The notes: generated by a model from the letters alone, not told the origin. DNA of 64,000 bases from Bradyrhizobium elkanii USDA 76 (GCF_023278185.1 NZ_CP066356.1:6378001-6442000), one strand, 5' to 3'; numbered from the stretch's first letter, positions 42,202 to 51,148 are shown. Program-made: numbers and translations.

Positions 42202-43483
42202 TCAGCGCCAGCGCGTCCGAGAAGAACTCCGGCCCGCCGAAATTGCCCGATTTCAAGGCAAGCACCATCTCGCCATTCTTGGCGCCGACTGCGCGCAGAA
42301 CCGGCACGCCTGCCGCGATTTCCGCGCCGACCAGGAATCCCGGGATGCCCAGGCGATCGACCACGGCGCCTGAAGTTTCACCACCGGCGACCACCAGCCT
42401 GTGCACACCCGACTGCACCAGCCCCTCCGCGATGTCGGCCATCGCCTGTTCGATGGCATGCCCGGCTGCATCACGACCATGACGGGATTGCAGAGCTGCC
42501 ACCTCATCCGGGGTCGAGCTGCTCGCGATCAGGATTGGTCCCGACCCGAGCCGATCCTTCGCCCAGGTGAGCGCGCGTCGCGCCTCGTCCCTGCCGGCGA
42601 TCACCTGCTCGGGATCGAGGTGCAGAACCGGCATCACCTTCTCGGCGTTGGCGATCTGGCGCAAGGTCGCCTGCGAGCAACTGCCGGCAAGGCACGCTGC
42701 CGGGCCACCGACCGGCGTCGCCAGCATCGCATCCGCCGTATCCGGTTTGGCCTTGCTCGCGGCGACCAGCGCCCGCGCCAGACCGAGCCCGATGCCGGAA
42801 GCGCCGACCGAAAGACGGTGATCCAGCGCCACCTGCCCGATGGTCTCGAGGTCCCGGTCGAACACCGCATCGACGATGGCGGCGCCGATGCCGCCTTGCG
42901 CGAGCTCGGCGAGCTTTGCCCGGACGGCGTCCGCGCCGCGGCTCAGCGTCGCCAGATCGACCAGACCGACCTTGGTCGTGCTTTGCCGCGCCAGCACGCG
43001 AACCAGATTGGAATCATGCATCGGGTTGAGCGGGTGGTCCTTCAGCGGGCTCTCGTTCAGCGGCACCGAGCCGACGAACAGATTGCCCTGGTAGACGGTG
43101 CGGCCGGTCTCGGGGAACGCCGGCGTCACCAGCACGATGGCATCCCCGGAATCGGCGCGCAGCGCGTCCATCACGGGGCCGATATTGCCGGCATCGGTTG
43201 AATCGAAGGTCGAGCAGATCTTGAACAGGATATGTTTGGCGCCGCGGCCGCGCAGCCAGGCCTCCGCCGCACGCGAACGCGTTACGGCGAGGCCGGGCTC
43301 GATCGAACGGCTCTTCAGCGACACCACGACAGCGTCGACCTCGGGCAGCGCGAGATCGTCCGCGGGCACGCCGATGGTCTGCACCGTGCGCAGGCCGGCG
43401 CGGGTCAGCGTGTTGGCGAGATCGGAGGCGCCGGTATAGTCGTCGGCGATGCAACCGAGAGACAGCTTTCCGGCTGATGTCAC
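42194..43483 (-). CDS. otnK: 3-oxo-tetronate 4-kinase
   Basis: The 429-residue product is a DUF1537 (four-carbon acid sugar kinase) protein. The N-terminal LGCIADDYTGASDLANTL binds the sugar acid, and the C-terminal VVAGGETSGAVVDRLGI binds ATP. In the known pathway OtnK phosphorylates 3-oxo-tetronate (3-dehydro-erythronate or -threonate) at C4. Its start overlaps the otnI stop by 4 nt (ATGA), so both are co-translated. It is the last gene of ltnD-otnI-otnK. Confidence 0.9.
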   Translation of the reverse strand: MTSAGKLSLGCIADDYTGASDLANTLTRAGLRTVQTIGVPADDLALPEVDAVVVSLKSRSIEPGLAVTRSRAAEAWLRGRGAKHILFKICSTFDSTDAGNIGPVMDALRADSGDAIVLVTPAFPETGRTVYQGNLFVGSVPLNESPLKDHPLNPMHDSNLVRVLARQSTTKVGLVDLATLSRGADAVRAKLAELAQGGIGAAIVDAVFDRDLETIGQVALDHRLSVGASGIGLGLARALVAASKAKPDTADAMLATPVGGPAACLAGSCSQATLRQIANAEKVMPVLHLDPEQVIAGRDEARRALTWAKDRLGSGPILIASSSTPDEVAALQSRHGRDAAGHAIEQAMADIAEGLVQSGVHRLVVAGGETSGAVVDRLGIPGFLVGAEIAAGVPVLRAVGAKNGEMVLALKSGNFGGPEFFSDALALMT

Positions 43484-44262
43484 GGCTTCACTCCGGCATA
43501 GGGCTTGAACCAGGCGAGACCCTCGGTGGTCTTGCCGCGCGGATTGTATTCGCAGCCGACGAAGCCGCCATAGCCGAGCCGGTCGAGCTCGCCGAACAGA
43601 AACGGATAGTTTAGCTCCTCGCCATCGGGTTCGTTGCGCGAGGGGATCGACGCGATCTGGATGTGGCCAATGATCGGCATCATCTCGCGCAGCCGCATGG
43701 TGACGTCGCCATGAATGATCTGGCAGTGGTAGATGTCGAACTGCAGCTTGAGGTTCGGAATCTTCAGCTCGCTGATCAGGTCGTACGCGAAGTTGAAATC
43801 GTTGAGAAAGTAGCCGGGCACGTTGCGCGGATTGATCGGCTCGATCACGACGTCGAGGCCGTGCGGCGCGAAGAACTCCGCGGCGTTCGCGACGGATTTG
43901 TAAAAGGCTTCCACTGCGCGTCGATCGCTGCGGTCGGCGATCCCGGCCATCAAATGCACCCGCTTGACGCCGGTCGCCTGCACATAGGGCAGCGCGGTCT
44001 TCAGGCTTTGCTGGAGGTCGGCGAAACGGTCGGGCAGCGCGGCAAACCCCTTCTCGCCGGCGTTCCAGTCGCCCGGCGGCAGGTTGAACAGCGCCTGCGT
44101 CAGCCCATTGCCCTTCAGCCGCTTGCCGACCTCCTCGGCCGGATGGTCGTAAGGAAACAGGAATTCGACCGCGGTGAAGCCCGCTTTCGCCGCCGCCTCG
44201 AAGCGGTCGAGGAACGGGACCTCGTTGAACATCATGGTGAGGTTGGCGGCAAAACGGGGCAT
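43480..44262 (-). CDS. otnI: 2-oxo-tetronate isomerase (hydroxypyruvate isomerase family)
   Basis: The 260-residue TIM-barrel product starts MPRFAANLTMMFNEVPFLDRF, the typical beginning of Hyi/OtnI proteins. Metal ligands are in VIEPINPRN (Glu), LQFDIYHCQ (Asp/His) and FVGCEYNPRG (Glu). OtnI interconverts 2-oxo- and 3-oxo-tetronate; the close relative Hyi acts on hydroxypyruvate. Its location between ltnD (12-bp gap) and otnK (4-bp overlap) favours the acid sugar role. Confidence 0.9.
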   Translation of the reverse strand: MPRFAANLTMMFNEVPFLDRFEAAAKAGFTAVEFLFPYDHPAEEVGKRLKGNGLTQALFNLPPGDWNAGEKGFAALPDRFADLQQSLKTALPYVQATGVKRVHLMAGIADRSDRRAVEAFYKSVANAAEFFAPHGLDVVIEPINPRNVPGYFLNDFNFAYDLISELKIPNLKLQFDIYHCQIIHGDVTMRLREMMPIIGHIQIASIPSRNEPDGEELNYPFLFGELDRLGYGGFVGCEYNPRGKTTEGLAWFKPYAGVKP

Positions 44263-44274
44263 TGCAGGATCCTC

Positions 44275-45186
44275 TTATTTCTCGCCTGGAAGCTTGGTGC
44301 CGGTAACCTGCGCATACATCCGCGCCACCGACGCATCGTCGTCGCGGCCCATGCCGGCGGCCGCGGTCATCAGGAACATCTGCAAGGCCGCGGCCGAGAC
44401 CGGCACCGGGAAGCGTGCATTGCGCGCCATGTCCTGGATGATGCCGAGGTCCTTGACGAAGATCTCCACCGCGCTGCGCGGCGCATAGTCGCCATCGAGC
44501 ACATGCGGCATGCGGTTCTCGAACATCCAGGAATTTCCGGCGGAGGCGGTGATCACCTCATAGACCTTGCGGATATCGAGGCCTTGCTTGGCGGCAAAGG
44601 CGATCGCCTCGGAGGCGGCAGCGATGTGCACGCCGGCCAGCAACTGGTTGATCATCTTGAACGCAGCGCCCTGCCCCGCGGCATCGCCGAGCTCGTAGAG
44701 TTTTGCCGCCATCGCATCCAGCGCCGGCCGCGCCTTCGCAAACGCCGCCGCGCTGCCGGACGCGAGAATCGTCAATTCGCCCTGCGCCGCGCGCTGCGCG
44801 CCGCCGGAGATCGGGGCGTCAAGATAATGCCGGCCGGTCGCCTCGAGCTGTTTTGCGAGACGCCGCGCAATATCGGGATCCATGGTCGCCGAGGAGATGA
44901 AGACCGCGTCCTTCGCCAAGGTCTCGGCGACGCCGTCCTTGCCGAACAGGATCCCTTCAGTCTGCGCGGCATTGACGACGACGCTGACGACGATGTCGGC
45001 ATCCCGGGCCGCCTCGGCCGGCGACCTGGCGCCCTTGCCGCCGTCGGCGACGAAGCGCGCCACCGCATCGGCCGACACGTCGCAGCCGGTCACCTCGAAA
45101 CCGGCCCGCCTGAGCGAGGTCGCCATGCCGTATCCCATCGAGCCCAGCCCGATGACGGCGACACGTGATGTTGCGGAACTGGACAT
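44275..45186 (-). CDS. ltnD: L-threonate dehydrogenase-type (beta-hydroxyacid) dehydrogenase
   Basis: From ATG 45186 (CAGGGA upstream) the product has 303 residues. The Rossmann motif is AVIGLGSMGYGMATSLRRAG, the substrate motif is LDAPISGGAQRA, and the catalytic Lys lies in AAFKMINQLLAGVH. This is the beta-hydroxyacid dehydrogenase family; the LtnD branch oxidises L-threonate (or D-erythronate) to the 2-oxo acid. Assignment to LtnD rests on the adjacent otnI and otnK. A longer frame upstream has no ribosome site and runs through repeat DNA. Confidence 0.87.
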   Translation of the reverse strand: MSSSATSRVAVIGLGSMGYGMATSLRRAGFEVTGCDVSADAVARFVADGGKGARSPAEAARDADIVVSVVVNAAQTEGILFGKDGVAETLAKDAVFISSATMDPDIARRLAKQLEATGRHYLDAPISGGAQRAAQGELTILASGSAAAFAKARPALDAMAAKLYELGDAAGQGAAFKMINQLLAGVHIAAASEAIAFAAKQGLDIRKVYEVITASAGNSWMFENRMPHVLDGDYAPRSAVEIFVKDLGIIQDMARNARFPVPVSAAALQMFLMTAAAGMGRDDDASVARMYAQVTGTKLPGEK

Positions 45187-45216
45187 GTGGCGATCCCTGA
45201 ACATTTTTAGTTGTTT

Positions 45217-45286
45217 GAGCGTGATCTTTTCGGAAAACCGGCTGCCACTTTGCGCCAGCGCGGCCCGCCGGGTCCGGATCATGCTC
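45217..45286. repeat. RIME-like palindromic repeat (family G)
   Basis: GAGCGTGATCTTTTCGGAAA at one end and TCCGGATCATGCTC at the other are inverted relatives (GAGC-TGATC against GATCATGCTC). CGGAAAACCGG lies inside. This layout is widespread in Rhizobiales. It sits in the 196-bp divergent gap between ltnD and otnC, close to where the promoters should be. Confidence 0.65.
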
Positions 45287-45382
45287 GTTGCTGCTTGCCT
45301 ATCACGGCTTGGCCGCGCTGCCAAAGCATGAGACAAAGCGGAAAACGGATAGCGCCAAGGATGGCGCCACGAGCGAAACCGG

Positions 45383-46039
45383 ATGAGCGAAACAAAGCTT
45401 CGTGAGGACATCTGCCGCTTCGGCCGCTCGCTGTTCGAGCGCGGCCTGACGCCGGGCTCGTCGGGCAATATCAGCGTCCGGCTCGCGGACGGCGGCTGGC
45501 TGGTGACGCCGACCGACGCCTCGCTCGGCTTCCTCGATCCGGCGAAAATGTCACGGCTCGACGGCGACGGCCGGCTCGTCTCCGGCGACGCCCCGACCAA
45601 GGAGGTGCCGCTGCACACCGCGCTCTACCAGACGCGCGGCTCCGCCGGCGCCGTGGTGCACCTGCACTCGACCCATTCGGTCGCGCTCTCGATGCTGCCC
45701 GAGATCGATCCGCGCGCCGCGCTGCCGCCGATGACGGCCTATTACGTCATGAAGTGCGGCCAGACCGCACTGGTGCCCTATTATCGCCCCGGCGATCCCG
45801 CCGTTGCCGACGCGATCCGGGGGCTGGCCGGGAAATATTCATCGGTGCTGCTCGCCAATCATGGGCCCGTCGTGTCGGGCGATACGCTGGAAGCGGCGGT
45901 GTTCGCGACCGAGGAGCTCGAGGAAACCGCAAAGCTCTATCTGCTGCTGCGCGGGCTGAACCCGCGCTATTTGTCGCCCGACCAGGTGGCGGATTTGACC
46001 AGGACGTTCGGGCTCGTGCTGCCGGATCACCCTCACTAG
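45383..46039 (+). CDS. otnC: 3-oxo-tetronate 4-phosphate decarboxylase (class II aldolase fold)
   Basis: The 218-residue product has the class II aldolase/adducin fold: GSSGNISVRL near residue 30, the acid/base Glu in TKEVPLHTALY, and zinc ligands in VHLHSTH and a later His in LANHGPVV. OtnC decarboxylates 3-oxo-tetronate 4-phosphate to dihydroxyacetone phosphate, completing the route begun by ltnD-otnI-otnK on the opposite strand. It is divergent from that operon instead of being part of it. A small secreted-protein gene follows 18 bp downstream. Confidence 0.9.
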   Translation: MSETKLREDICRFGRSLFERGLTPGSSGNISVRLADGGWLVTPTDASLGFLDPAKMSRLDGDGRLVSGDAPTKEVPLHTALYQTRGSAGAVVHLHSTHSVALSMLPEIDPRAALPPMTAYYVMKCGQTALVPYYRPGDPAVADAIRGLAGKYSSVLLANHGPVVSGDTLEAAVFATEELEETAKLYLLLRGLNPRYLSPDQVADLTRTFGLVLPDHPH

Positions 46040-46057
46040 ATCAAGCGGAGGATCGAT

Positions 46058-46348
46058 ATGCGGAAGACAGTCATGATGAGGTTCACAGGCTTGGCGTTAG
46101 CGGTTCCGTTCGCCGTTGGCCTTGCGGCGTCCGACGCACGGACCGAAGAGACCTTGCAAGGCATGCTGGCAACCCAGCTGCGCGCGCAGGGCTATCCTTG
46201 CGACAAGCCGCTCAAGGCCGAACGGGACGACAAGCTCTCCAAGCCCGACAACGAGGCCTGGACGCTGACCTGCAGCAACGCGACCTACCGCGTCAGCCGC
46301 GTGCCGGACCTCGCCGCCAAGGTCGAAAAGATCGACGAGGGCAAGTAG
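46058..46348 (+). CDS. Small secreted protein of unknown function
   Basis: A 96-residue product with a Sec signal peptide (FTGLALAVPFAVGLAASDA, cut near residue 28). The mature part contains two cysteines (YPCDKPL and LTCSNATYR) that could form a disulfide, and is rich in Lys/Asp. I do not recognise a family. AGCGGAGGATCG before the ATG is a good ribosome site. It is 18 bp behind otnC and may be read on the same message, but nothing links it functionally. Confidence 0.7.
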   Translation: MRKTVMMRFTGLALAVPFAVGLAASDARTEETLQGMLATQLRAQGYPCDKPLKAERDDKLSKPDNEAWTLTCSNATYRVSRVPDLAAKVEKIDEGK

Positions 46349-46368
46349 GTTGCGTGGGCTGGATCAGT

Positions 46369-46397
46369 AGCCCGCATGAGCGCAGCGATATGCGGGA
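46369..46397. repeat. Short palindromic repeat CCCGCATGAGC...GATATGCGGG
   Basis: AGCCCGCATGAGCGCAGCGA followed by TATGCGGGAC forms an imperfect hairpin typical of short Bradyrhizobium repeats. It lies in the convergent gap between the secreted-protein gene and the second LivF-like gene. Confidence 0.55.
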
Positions 46398-46433
46398 CGC
46401 CCGGACGGTTGCGTGCGTGGAGATATTCCGTCG

Positions 46434-47138
46434 CTACAGCCCCAGATACGCTTTCCGCACATCCGGATTGCCGCTGATCTCGGCCGCGGTGCCCTGCATC
46501 AGCACGCGGCCGGTCTGCAGGATGTAGGCGCGGTCGGCGATCTCCAAGCACTCGGCCATGCGCTGCTCGACGATCAGGACCGTCATGCCGGCGTCGCGGA
46601 TGCGCTTCACGGCCTGGAAGATCTCGTCGACCAGTTTCGGCATGATGCCCTGCGAGGGCTCGTCGAGCATCAGAAGCCGCGGCCGTGTCATCAGCGCGCG
46701 GCCGATCGCGAGCATCTGCTGCTCGCCGCCGGACAAGGTCTCGGCACGCTGGTCGAGCCGTTCGCCAAGTCGCGGGAACAGCTTGAAGACCAGATCGAGC
46801 GGCGCGTCGCGGTCGGATTGGCTGCGATAGAGATAGCTGCCGAGCCGCAGATTATCGCGCACCGAGAGCCGCGGAAACAGCCGACGGTTCTCCGGCACGT
46901 AAGCGATGCCGCTTGACGTGATGACGTGCTGCGGCTGGCCGTCGATGCGCTTGCCGTCGAAGGTGACGGTCCCTGCGCGCGGCCGCTCGGCGCCGGCGAT
47001 CGATTTGAGCAGCGTCGACTTGCCCGCACCGTTGGCGCCGGCGACGCAGACGATCTCGCCCTTGGTGACGTCGATCGACACCGAGGAGATCGCGACGAGG
47101 CCCTGATAGGCGGTGGTGACTTCACGCACCGACAGCAT
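46434..47138 (-). CDS. Liv-type ABC transporter ATPase (LivF-like), system 2
   Basis: A 234-residue ABC ATPase with Walker A GANGAGKST, signature LSGGEQQ, Walker B LLMLDEPSQGI and the usual LivF ending (RKAYLGL). It powers import together with the LivG-like protein, whose gene ends 17 nt inside this one. It is the last gene of the second transporter operon, which begins at the DUF1445 gene or the binding-protein gene. Confidence 0.9.
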   Translation of the reverse strand: MLSVREVTTAYQGLVAISSVSIDVTKGEIVCVAGANGAGKSTLLKSIAGAERPRAGTVTFDGKRIDGQPQHVITSSGIAYVPENRRLFPRLSVRDNLRLGSYLYRSQSDRDAPLDLVFKLFPRLGERLDQRAETLSGGEQQMLAIGRALMTRPRLLMLDEPSQGIMPKLVDEIFQAVKRIRDAGMTVLIVEQRMAECLEIADRAYILQTGRVLMQGTAAEISGNPDVRKAYLGL

Positions 47139-47853
47139 GACGATCCCCGAGATAGGCAGAAATGACTTCCGGATTGCGGACGACCTCGGTCGGCTTGCCC
47201 TCGACCAGCACCTTGCCGAGATTGAGCACGATGGCGCGGTCGACCAGCGGCATCACGATCTCCATGACGTGCTCGACCATCAGCACGGTGATGCCGGCGG
47301 CGCGCACCTTGCGCACCAGCTCGACGCCGGTCTGTGCCTCGACCGGCGTCAGTCCGGTGAGGACTTCGTCGAGCAGCAGCAGCTTCGGCTCGGTGGCGAG
47401 CGCGCGGGCGACCTCGAGCCGGCGCTTCTCCGACGGCACCAGATCAGCGGCCAGCTTGTCGGCGCGCGCCGCAAGTCCGCAGAACTCCAGCACCTCATAG
47501 GCCTTCTGCCGCGCGATGCGCATCTTTGTGTTGCGGATCAGCGCGCCGACGATGACGTTGTCGATCACGGTCATGGTCTCGAAACTCTTGACGACCTGGA
47601 AGGTGCGCCCGACGCCGCGCTGGCAGCGTTCCGCCGCCGGCAGCTTGGTCACGTCCTCGCCGTCGAAGATGATCGAGCCCTGGGTCGGCGGCAGCACGCC
47701 CGCGATCAGGTTGAACAGCGTCGATTTGCCAGCGCCGTTCGGGCCGATCAGGCCGACAATCTCGCCGCGCCCGACCGAGATCGAGACATCGCTGTTGGCG
47801 ACGAGGCCGCCGAAGCGCTGCCAGACTCCGCGCGTTTCCAGCAGCGCCGTCAT
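47122..47853 (-). CDS. Liv-type ABC transporter ATPase (LivG-like), system 2
   Basis: From ATG 47853 the product has 243 residues; the start overlaps the LivM-like stop by 4 nt (ATGA). Walker A is GPNGAGKST, Walker B LLLLDEVLTGLTP, and the signature is the divergent LVPSEKRRLEVARAL form common in LivG. An upstream frame to 48033 lies inside the permease gene and is rejected. Confidence 0.9.
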   Translation of the reverse strand: MTALLETRGVWQRFGGLVANSDVSISVGRGEIVGLIGPNGAGKSTLFNLIAGVLPPTQGSIIFDGEDVTKLPAAERCQRGVGRTFQVVKSFETMTVIDNVIVGALIRNTKMRIARQKAYEVLEFCGLAARADKLAADLVPSEKRRLEVARALATEPKLLLLDEVLTGLTPVEAQTGVELVRKVRAAGITVLMVEHVMEIVMPLVDRAIVLNLGKVLVEGKPTEVVRNPEVISAYLGDRHAVGA

Positions 47854-48830
47854 CGTGCGGCTCCCTTGCGCAGGGAGAACACGCTGACCAGGCCGCGCGG
47901 CAGCGCCAGCGAGATCACGACAATCAGCGTGCCGTAGACGATGAGGTCGACGCCGCGCCCGGAGCCGCCGATGAACGAGCGCGTCAGCTCGGTGAGCGGG
48001 ATCAGGATGACCGCGCCCAGTACCGGGCCCCACAAGGTGCCGATGCCGCCAAGCACCGCGGGCAGCGCCATCAGCAGCGAGAACTGGAAGCCCATCACGC
48101 TCTCAGGATCGATGTAGGAGACGAACTGGGCGTAGAAGCTGCCGCCGACCGCAACCAGGAAGGCCGAGACCGCCGCCGCGCCCATCTTGGAATTGAACAC
48201 GACCACGCCGAGGCTTTCGGCCGCGTCCGGATTGTCCTTCACCGCGCGCCACCAATAGCCCCATTTGGAATCCTCCAGCCACCAGGTGACGAACCAGGCG
48301 ATGCAGGCCAGCGCCAGCGCGAAATAGAAATATGGCAGCTTCGAGCGCGTGAACTGGAATTTCAGCCAGCTGTCGCCGCGCACCGGGATGTCGATGCCGA
48401 GCGCCGCGCCGGCCCAATCCCAGTTCTGGATCAACAGCAGCGCGATCTCGGCGATCACGATGGTCGCGATCACGAAATAGTGCCCGCGCAGGCGGAAGCA
48501 GGGATAGCCGAGCGCCATCGCGATCAAGGCGGAGATCGCCCCGCCCGCCAGCATGCCGAACCACGGCAGCACGCCGAACTTGGTGAACAGCAGCGCGGTG
48601 GTGTAGGCGCCGAGCCCGAAATACAGCGCGTGGCCGAGCGAGATCTGCCCGCAATAGCCGGACAGGATGTTCCAGCTCTGCGACAGCGCCGCATACATCA
48701 GCGTCAGCACCATGATGTTCTGGACGTAGACGTCCTTGACGAACAGCGGCACCAGCGCGGCGATCACCGCGAGGCAGGCCGCCACGATCAGGTCACGCCT
48801 GCGGCGTTGGGCGAACTGGGTGTCCATCAC
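47850..48830 (-). CDS. Liv-type ABC transporter permease (LivM-like), system 2
   Basis: A 326-residue membrane protein with around ten hydrophobic segments. The LivM motif appears as SGYCGQISLGHALYFGLGAY, and the cytoplasmic coupling loop as RAVKDNPDAAESLGV. Its start overlaps the LivH-like stop by 4 nt and its end overlaps the LivG-like start by 4 nt, so the genes are read as a chain. Confidence 0.9.
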   Translation of the reverse strand: MMDTQFAQRRRRDLIVAACLAVIAALVPLFVKDVYVQNIMVLTLMYAALSQSWNILSGYCGQISLGHALYFGLGAYTTALLFTKFGVLPWFGMLAGGAISALIAMALGYPCFRLRGHYFVIATIVIAEIALLLIQNWDWAGAALGIDIPVRGDSWLKFQFTRSKLPYFYFALALACIAWFVTWWLEDSKWGYWWRAVKDNPDAAESLGVVVFNSKMGAAAVSAFLVAVGGSFYAQFVSYIDPESVMGFQFSLLMALPAVLGGIGTLWGPVLGAVILIPLTELTRSFIGGSGRGVDLIVYGTLIVVISLALPRGLVSVFSLRKGAAR

Positions 48831-49705
48831 ATCGATCCGAACAGGCCACGCGGGCGGATGAAGACGACCAGCAGGTAAACGGCATAGATGCCGACCGATT
48901 TCAGCGACGGCGGCAGAATCAGCGCGGTGGTCGCCTCCACCAGGCCGACGATGATGCCACCGGCAAAGGCGCCGAACACGCTGCCGAAGCCGCCGAGCGC
49001 CACGGTGACGTAGGCGATCAGGGCGAACGACGCGCCGACATCGGGATAGACGTAGAAGAAGATCGCCATGATGGCGCCGGCGAGGCCGACCAGCGCAGCA
49101 CCAAGGCCCCAGCCGAGCGCGAACACCCGGTTTTTGTCGATGCCGACCAGCGCCACCGCGCCGGCATCCTCGCGCGTCGCCTCGAGCGCGCGGCCGAAAT
49201 CGGTGCGATTGATGAAGAAGTAGAGCGCGACGAAGGCCGCGATCGACAGCATCGCGCCGATCAGCTGCGGCTCCGGCAGATAGATGCCGGCGATCGACAC
49301 CGTCTTGCCGCCGACCCAGGAGTTGGTGACGCTGCGGTAGTCGGGCGTGAAGAAGAACTGGGCGAGGCCCCGCATCACGATCGCCAGGCCGAAGGTCGAG
49401 AAGATCTGCACCATGCCGGCATTGGCCTTGGCGCGCATCGCGAAGCGGACGATCAACAGATAGACCACCGCGCCGAACACGAACAGCGCCGCGGCGACCA
49501 GCGGCGCCGAGAGCAAGGGATCGATCGCGAAGAACGCGAACAGGAAGAAGGTCGCGTACATCGCGATCATCAGGAATTCGCCGTGCGCGAAATTCACGAC
49601 GTCCATCAATCCGAAGATCAATGCGAGGCCTGCGGCGATCAGTCCGTAGAGCAGGCCCATCAACAGGCCGCTCGCCAAACTCTGGATAATGGTCTCGGCT
49701 GTCAC
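48827..49705 (-). CDS. Liv-type ABC transporter permease (LivH-like), system 2
   Basis: A 292-residue permease with the LivH signatures GLLYGLIAAGLALIFGLMDVVNFAHGEFLM and a coupling loop with LEATREDAGAVALVGID. It forms the channel with the LivM-like protein. It is separated from the binding-protein gene by 128 bp containing a repeat and a strong hairpin, which may lower permease output relative to the binding protein. Confidence 0.9.
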   Translation of the reverse strand: MTAETIIQSLASGLLMGLLYGLIAAGLALIFGLMDVVNFAHGEFLMIAMYATFFLFAFFAIDPLLSAPLVAAALFVFGAVVYLLIVRFAMRAKANAGMVQIFSTFGLAIVMRGLAQFFFTPDYRSVTNSWVGGKTVSIAGIYLPEPQLIGAMLSIAAFVALYFFINRTDFGRALEATREDAGAVALVGIDKNRVFALGWGLGAALVGLAGAIMAIFFYVYPDVGASFALIAYVTVALGGFGSVFGAFAGGIIVGLVEATTALILPPSLKSVGIYAVYLLVVFIRPRGLFGSM

Positions 49706-49720
49706 CGCCGTCTGTCCCCT

Positions 49721-49776
49721 CTAGAGCGTTTTCGAGCGAAGTGGATACCGGTTCGCGCTAGGAAAACGCGTCGCAA
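49721..49776. repeat. Rhizobiales-type intergenic repeat (family F)
   Basis: CTAGAGCGTTTTCGAGCGAA, GTGGATACCGGTTCGCG and GGAAAACGCGTC: AGCGTTTTC and GAAAACGCG are inverted, with ACCGGTT inside. Similar sequences are widespread between genes in this group of bacteria. It lies between the binding-protein and LivH-like genes of system 2. Confidence 0.65.
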
Positions 49777-49783
49777 CAAGAAT

Positions 49784-49822
49784 CCGGGGCTCCGTTCCGG
49801 TACAATCGGAACGGAGCTCCGG
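49784..49822 (-). terminator. 16-bp hairpin between binding-protein and permease genes
   Basis: CCGGGGCTCCGTTCCG and CGGAACGGAGCTCCGG pair over 16 bp (one G-U) around a 7-base loop. On the minus strand it follows the binding-protein stop by 11 nt and is followed by ATTCTTGTTG, a weak T-rich tail. It probably acts as partial terminator or 3' mRNA protection, giving more binding protein than permease. Confidence 0.65.
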
Positions 49823-49833
49823 CGCCCGACCGA

Positions 49834-51081
49834 TCAGCTGTTCATCGGCCAGATCGCCTCGGAGACGGCGGCCTGTTCCGGGAAGATCGTCACGAAGTTC
49901 TTCGCGGAGTACTGCAACAGCACCGGATCTGCGAAGTTGTTCTGCCCCATCTCGTCGAACTTGACGCGCCGCCACGGCATGATGGTCTGATCGCCCGGCA
50001 TGTCGGTGGCGACCAGCGCCTCGCGGATCTTCTCGCCGTCGGTCGACTTGGCGCGATTGATGGCGTCCGCCATCACGATCAGGCCCATGAATTGGCGCGA
50101 CGAATAGTCGTTGAAGTCCTTGCCGGACTTGGCACGGTACATCTCGTTGATCAGACCGACCATCGGACGCTTCTGCGCCAGGTCGAGCGAGAAGCTGCCG
50201 CGCGAGATCACGCCCTCGAGCTTGTCGCCGACCGCGTCATAAGTCGCCTTCTCGGAGAAGCCGGCGTCCTGCGCCATGATGTTCTTCGGCTTGTAGCCGA
50301 GCTCGGCCATGGTCTTGACCAGGAGGATCGCGTCGGTGGTGTAGCTCGACGGCATCAGCACGTCGGCATTCGCCGCCTTGAGCTGCTGCACCTCGGCGGT
50401 CAGCGACGGCGAGTTGGCGCGGTACTTGATGTCGGCCACGATCTTGTAGCCGCGCTCGCCGGCGAGCTTGGTCTGCGCGTTCGCCGAATCGGTGCCGAAG
50501 ATGGTGTCCTCGTGGAACAGCGCCAGCGTTTCGATCTTCTGGCCCTTCTTCTTCATCGCATCGAAGAAATCGAACATCGCGGTCGAGAACATCTCGTCAT
50601 GCGGCGAGGCGCGGAAATAGTATTTCAGGCCGCGGCGATGCAGGCTCGGCGAGGAATTGTCGGCCGAGAGGAACGGAACGCCGTAGCGCTCGCAGATCTG
50701 GCTGACGGTGACGGCGACCGCGCTCTGATAGGTGCCGATCACGGCGCAGACCTTCTCCTGCGTGATCAGGCGCTCGGCTTCGGCGCGGCCCTTCTGCGGA
50801 TCGGCCTGGTGGTCGGCGAACACGAGCTTGACCTTGGCGCCGCCCAGGCCGGACAGGCCCTCGCCCTTGGCGAGCGGCAGCGCGAAATCATAGTTCTTGT
50901 TGATGATGTCTGCCGCGGTCTCGAACGCGCGCTGCGCGTCGACGCCGATCTGGGCGCTGGCGCCCGAGAGCGGATAGATCACGCCGATTGCCACTTCACT
51001 GGCCTGCGCGCGCGCGGCCATCGGACCGAGCGCCGCGGCGGCAGTGGCACCCAGCAACACGTTACGGCGAGAGATCGTCAT
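49834..51081 (-). CDS. Substrate-binding protein of Liv-type ABC transporter, system 2 (Tat signal)
   Basis: The 415-residue product begins with a twin-arginine signal (SRRNVLLGATAAAALGPMAARA), unlike the Sec-type binding protein of system 1. The mature part has the Liv/AmiC-type fold: VAIGVIYPLSGASAQIGVDA, KVCAVIGTYQSAVAVTVSQIC and FLSADNSSPSLHRRG form the expected ligand pocket. AAGGGGAAATTTCG precedes the ATG. It follows the DUF1445 gene by 87 bp and precedes the permease genes. The ligand is unknown. Confidence 0.9.
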   Translation of the reverse strand: MTISRRNVLLGATAAAALGPMAARAQASEVAIGVIYPLSGASAQIGVDAQRAFETAADIINKNYDFALPLAKGEGLSGLGGAKVKLVFADHQADPQKGRAEAERLITQEKVCAVIGTYQSAVAVTVSQICERYGVPFLSADNSSPSLHRRGLKYYFRASPHDEMFSTAMFDFFDAMKKKGQKIETLALFHEDTIFGTDSANAQTKLAGERGYKIVADIKYRANSPSLTAEVQQLKAANADVLMPSSYTTDAILLVKTMAELGYKPKNIMAQDAGFSEKATYDAVGDKLEGVISRGSFSLDLAQKRPMVGLINEMYRAKSGKDFNDYSSRQFMGLIVMADAINRAKSTDGEKIREALVATDMPGDQTIMPWRRVKFDEMGQNNFADPVLLQYSAKNFVTIFPEQAAVSEAIWPMNS

Positions 51082-51148
51082 CGAAATTTCCCCTTGGTCA
51101 GCTTGTTATTATCGATGTGACGCTTGTAGCGCGCAGTAAAGCCTCAAT

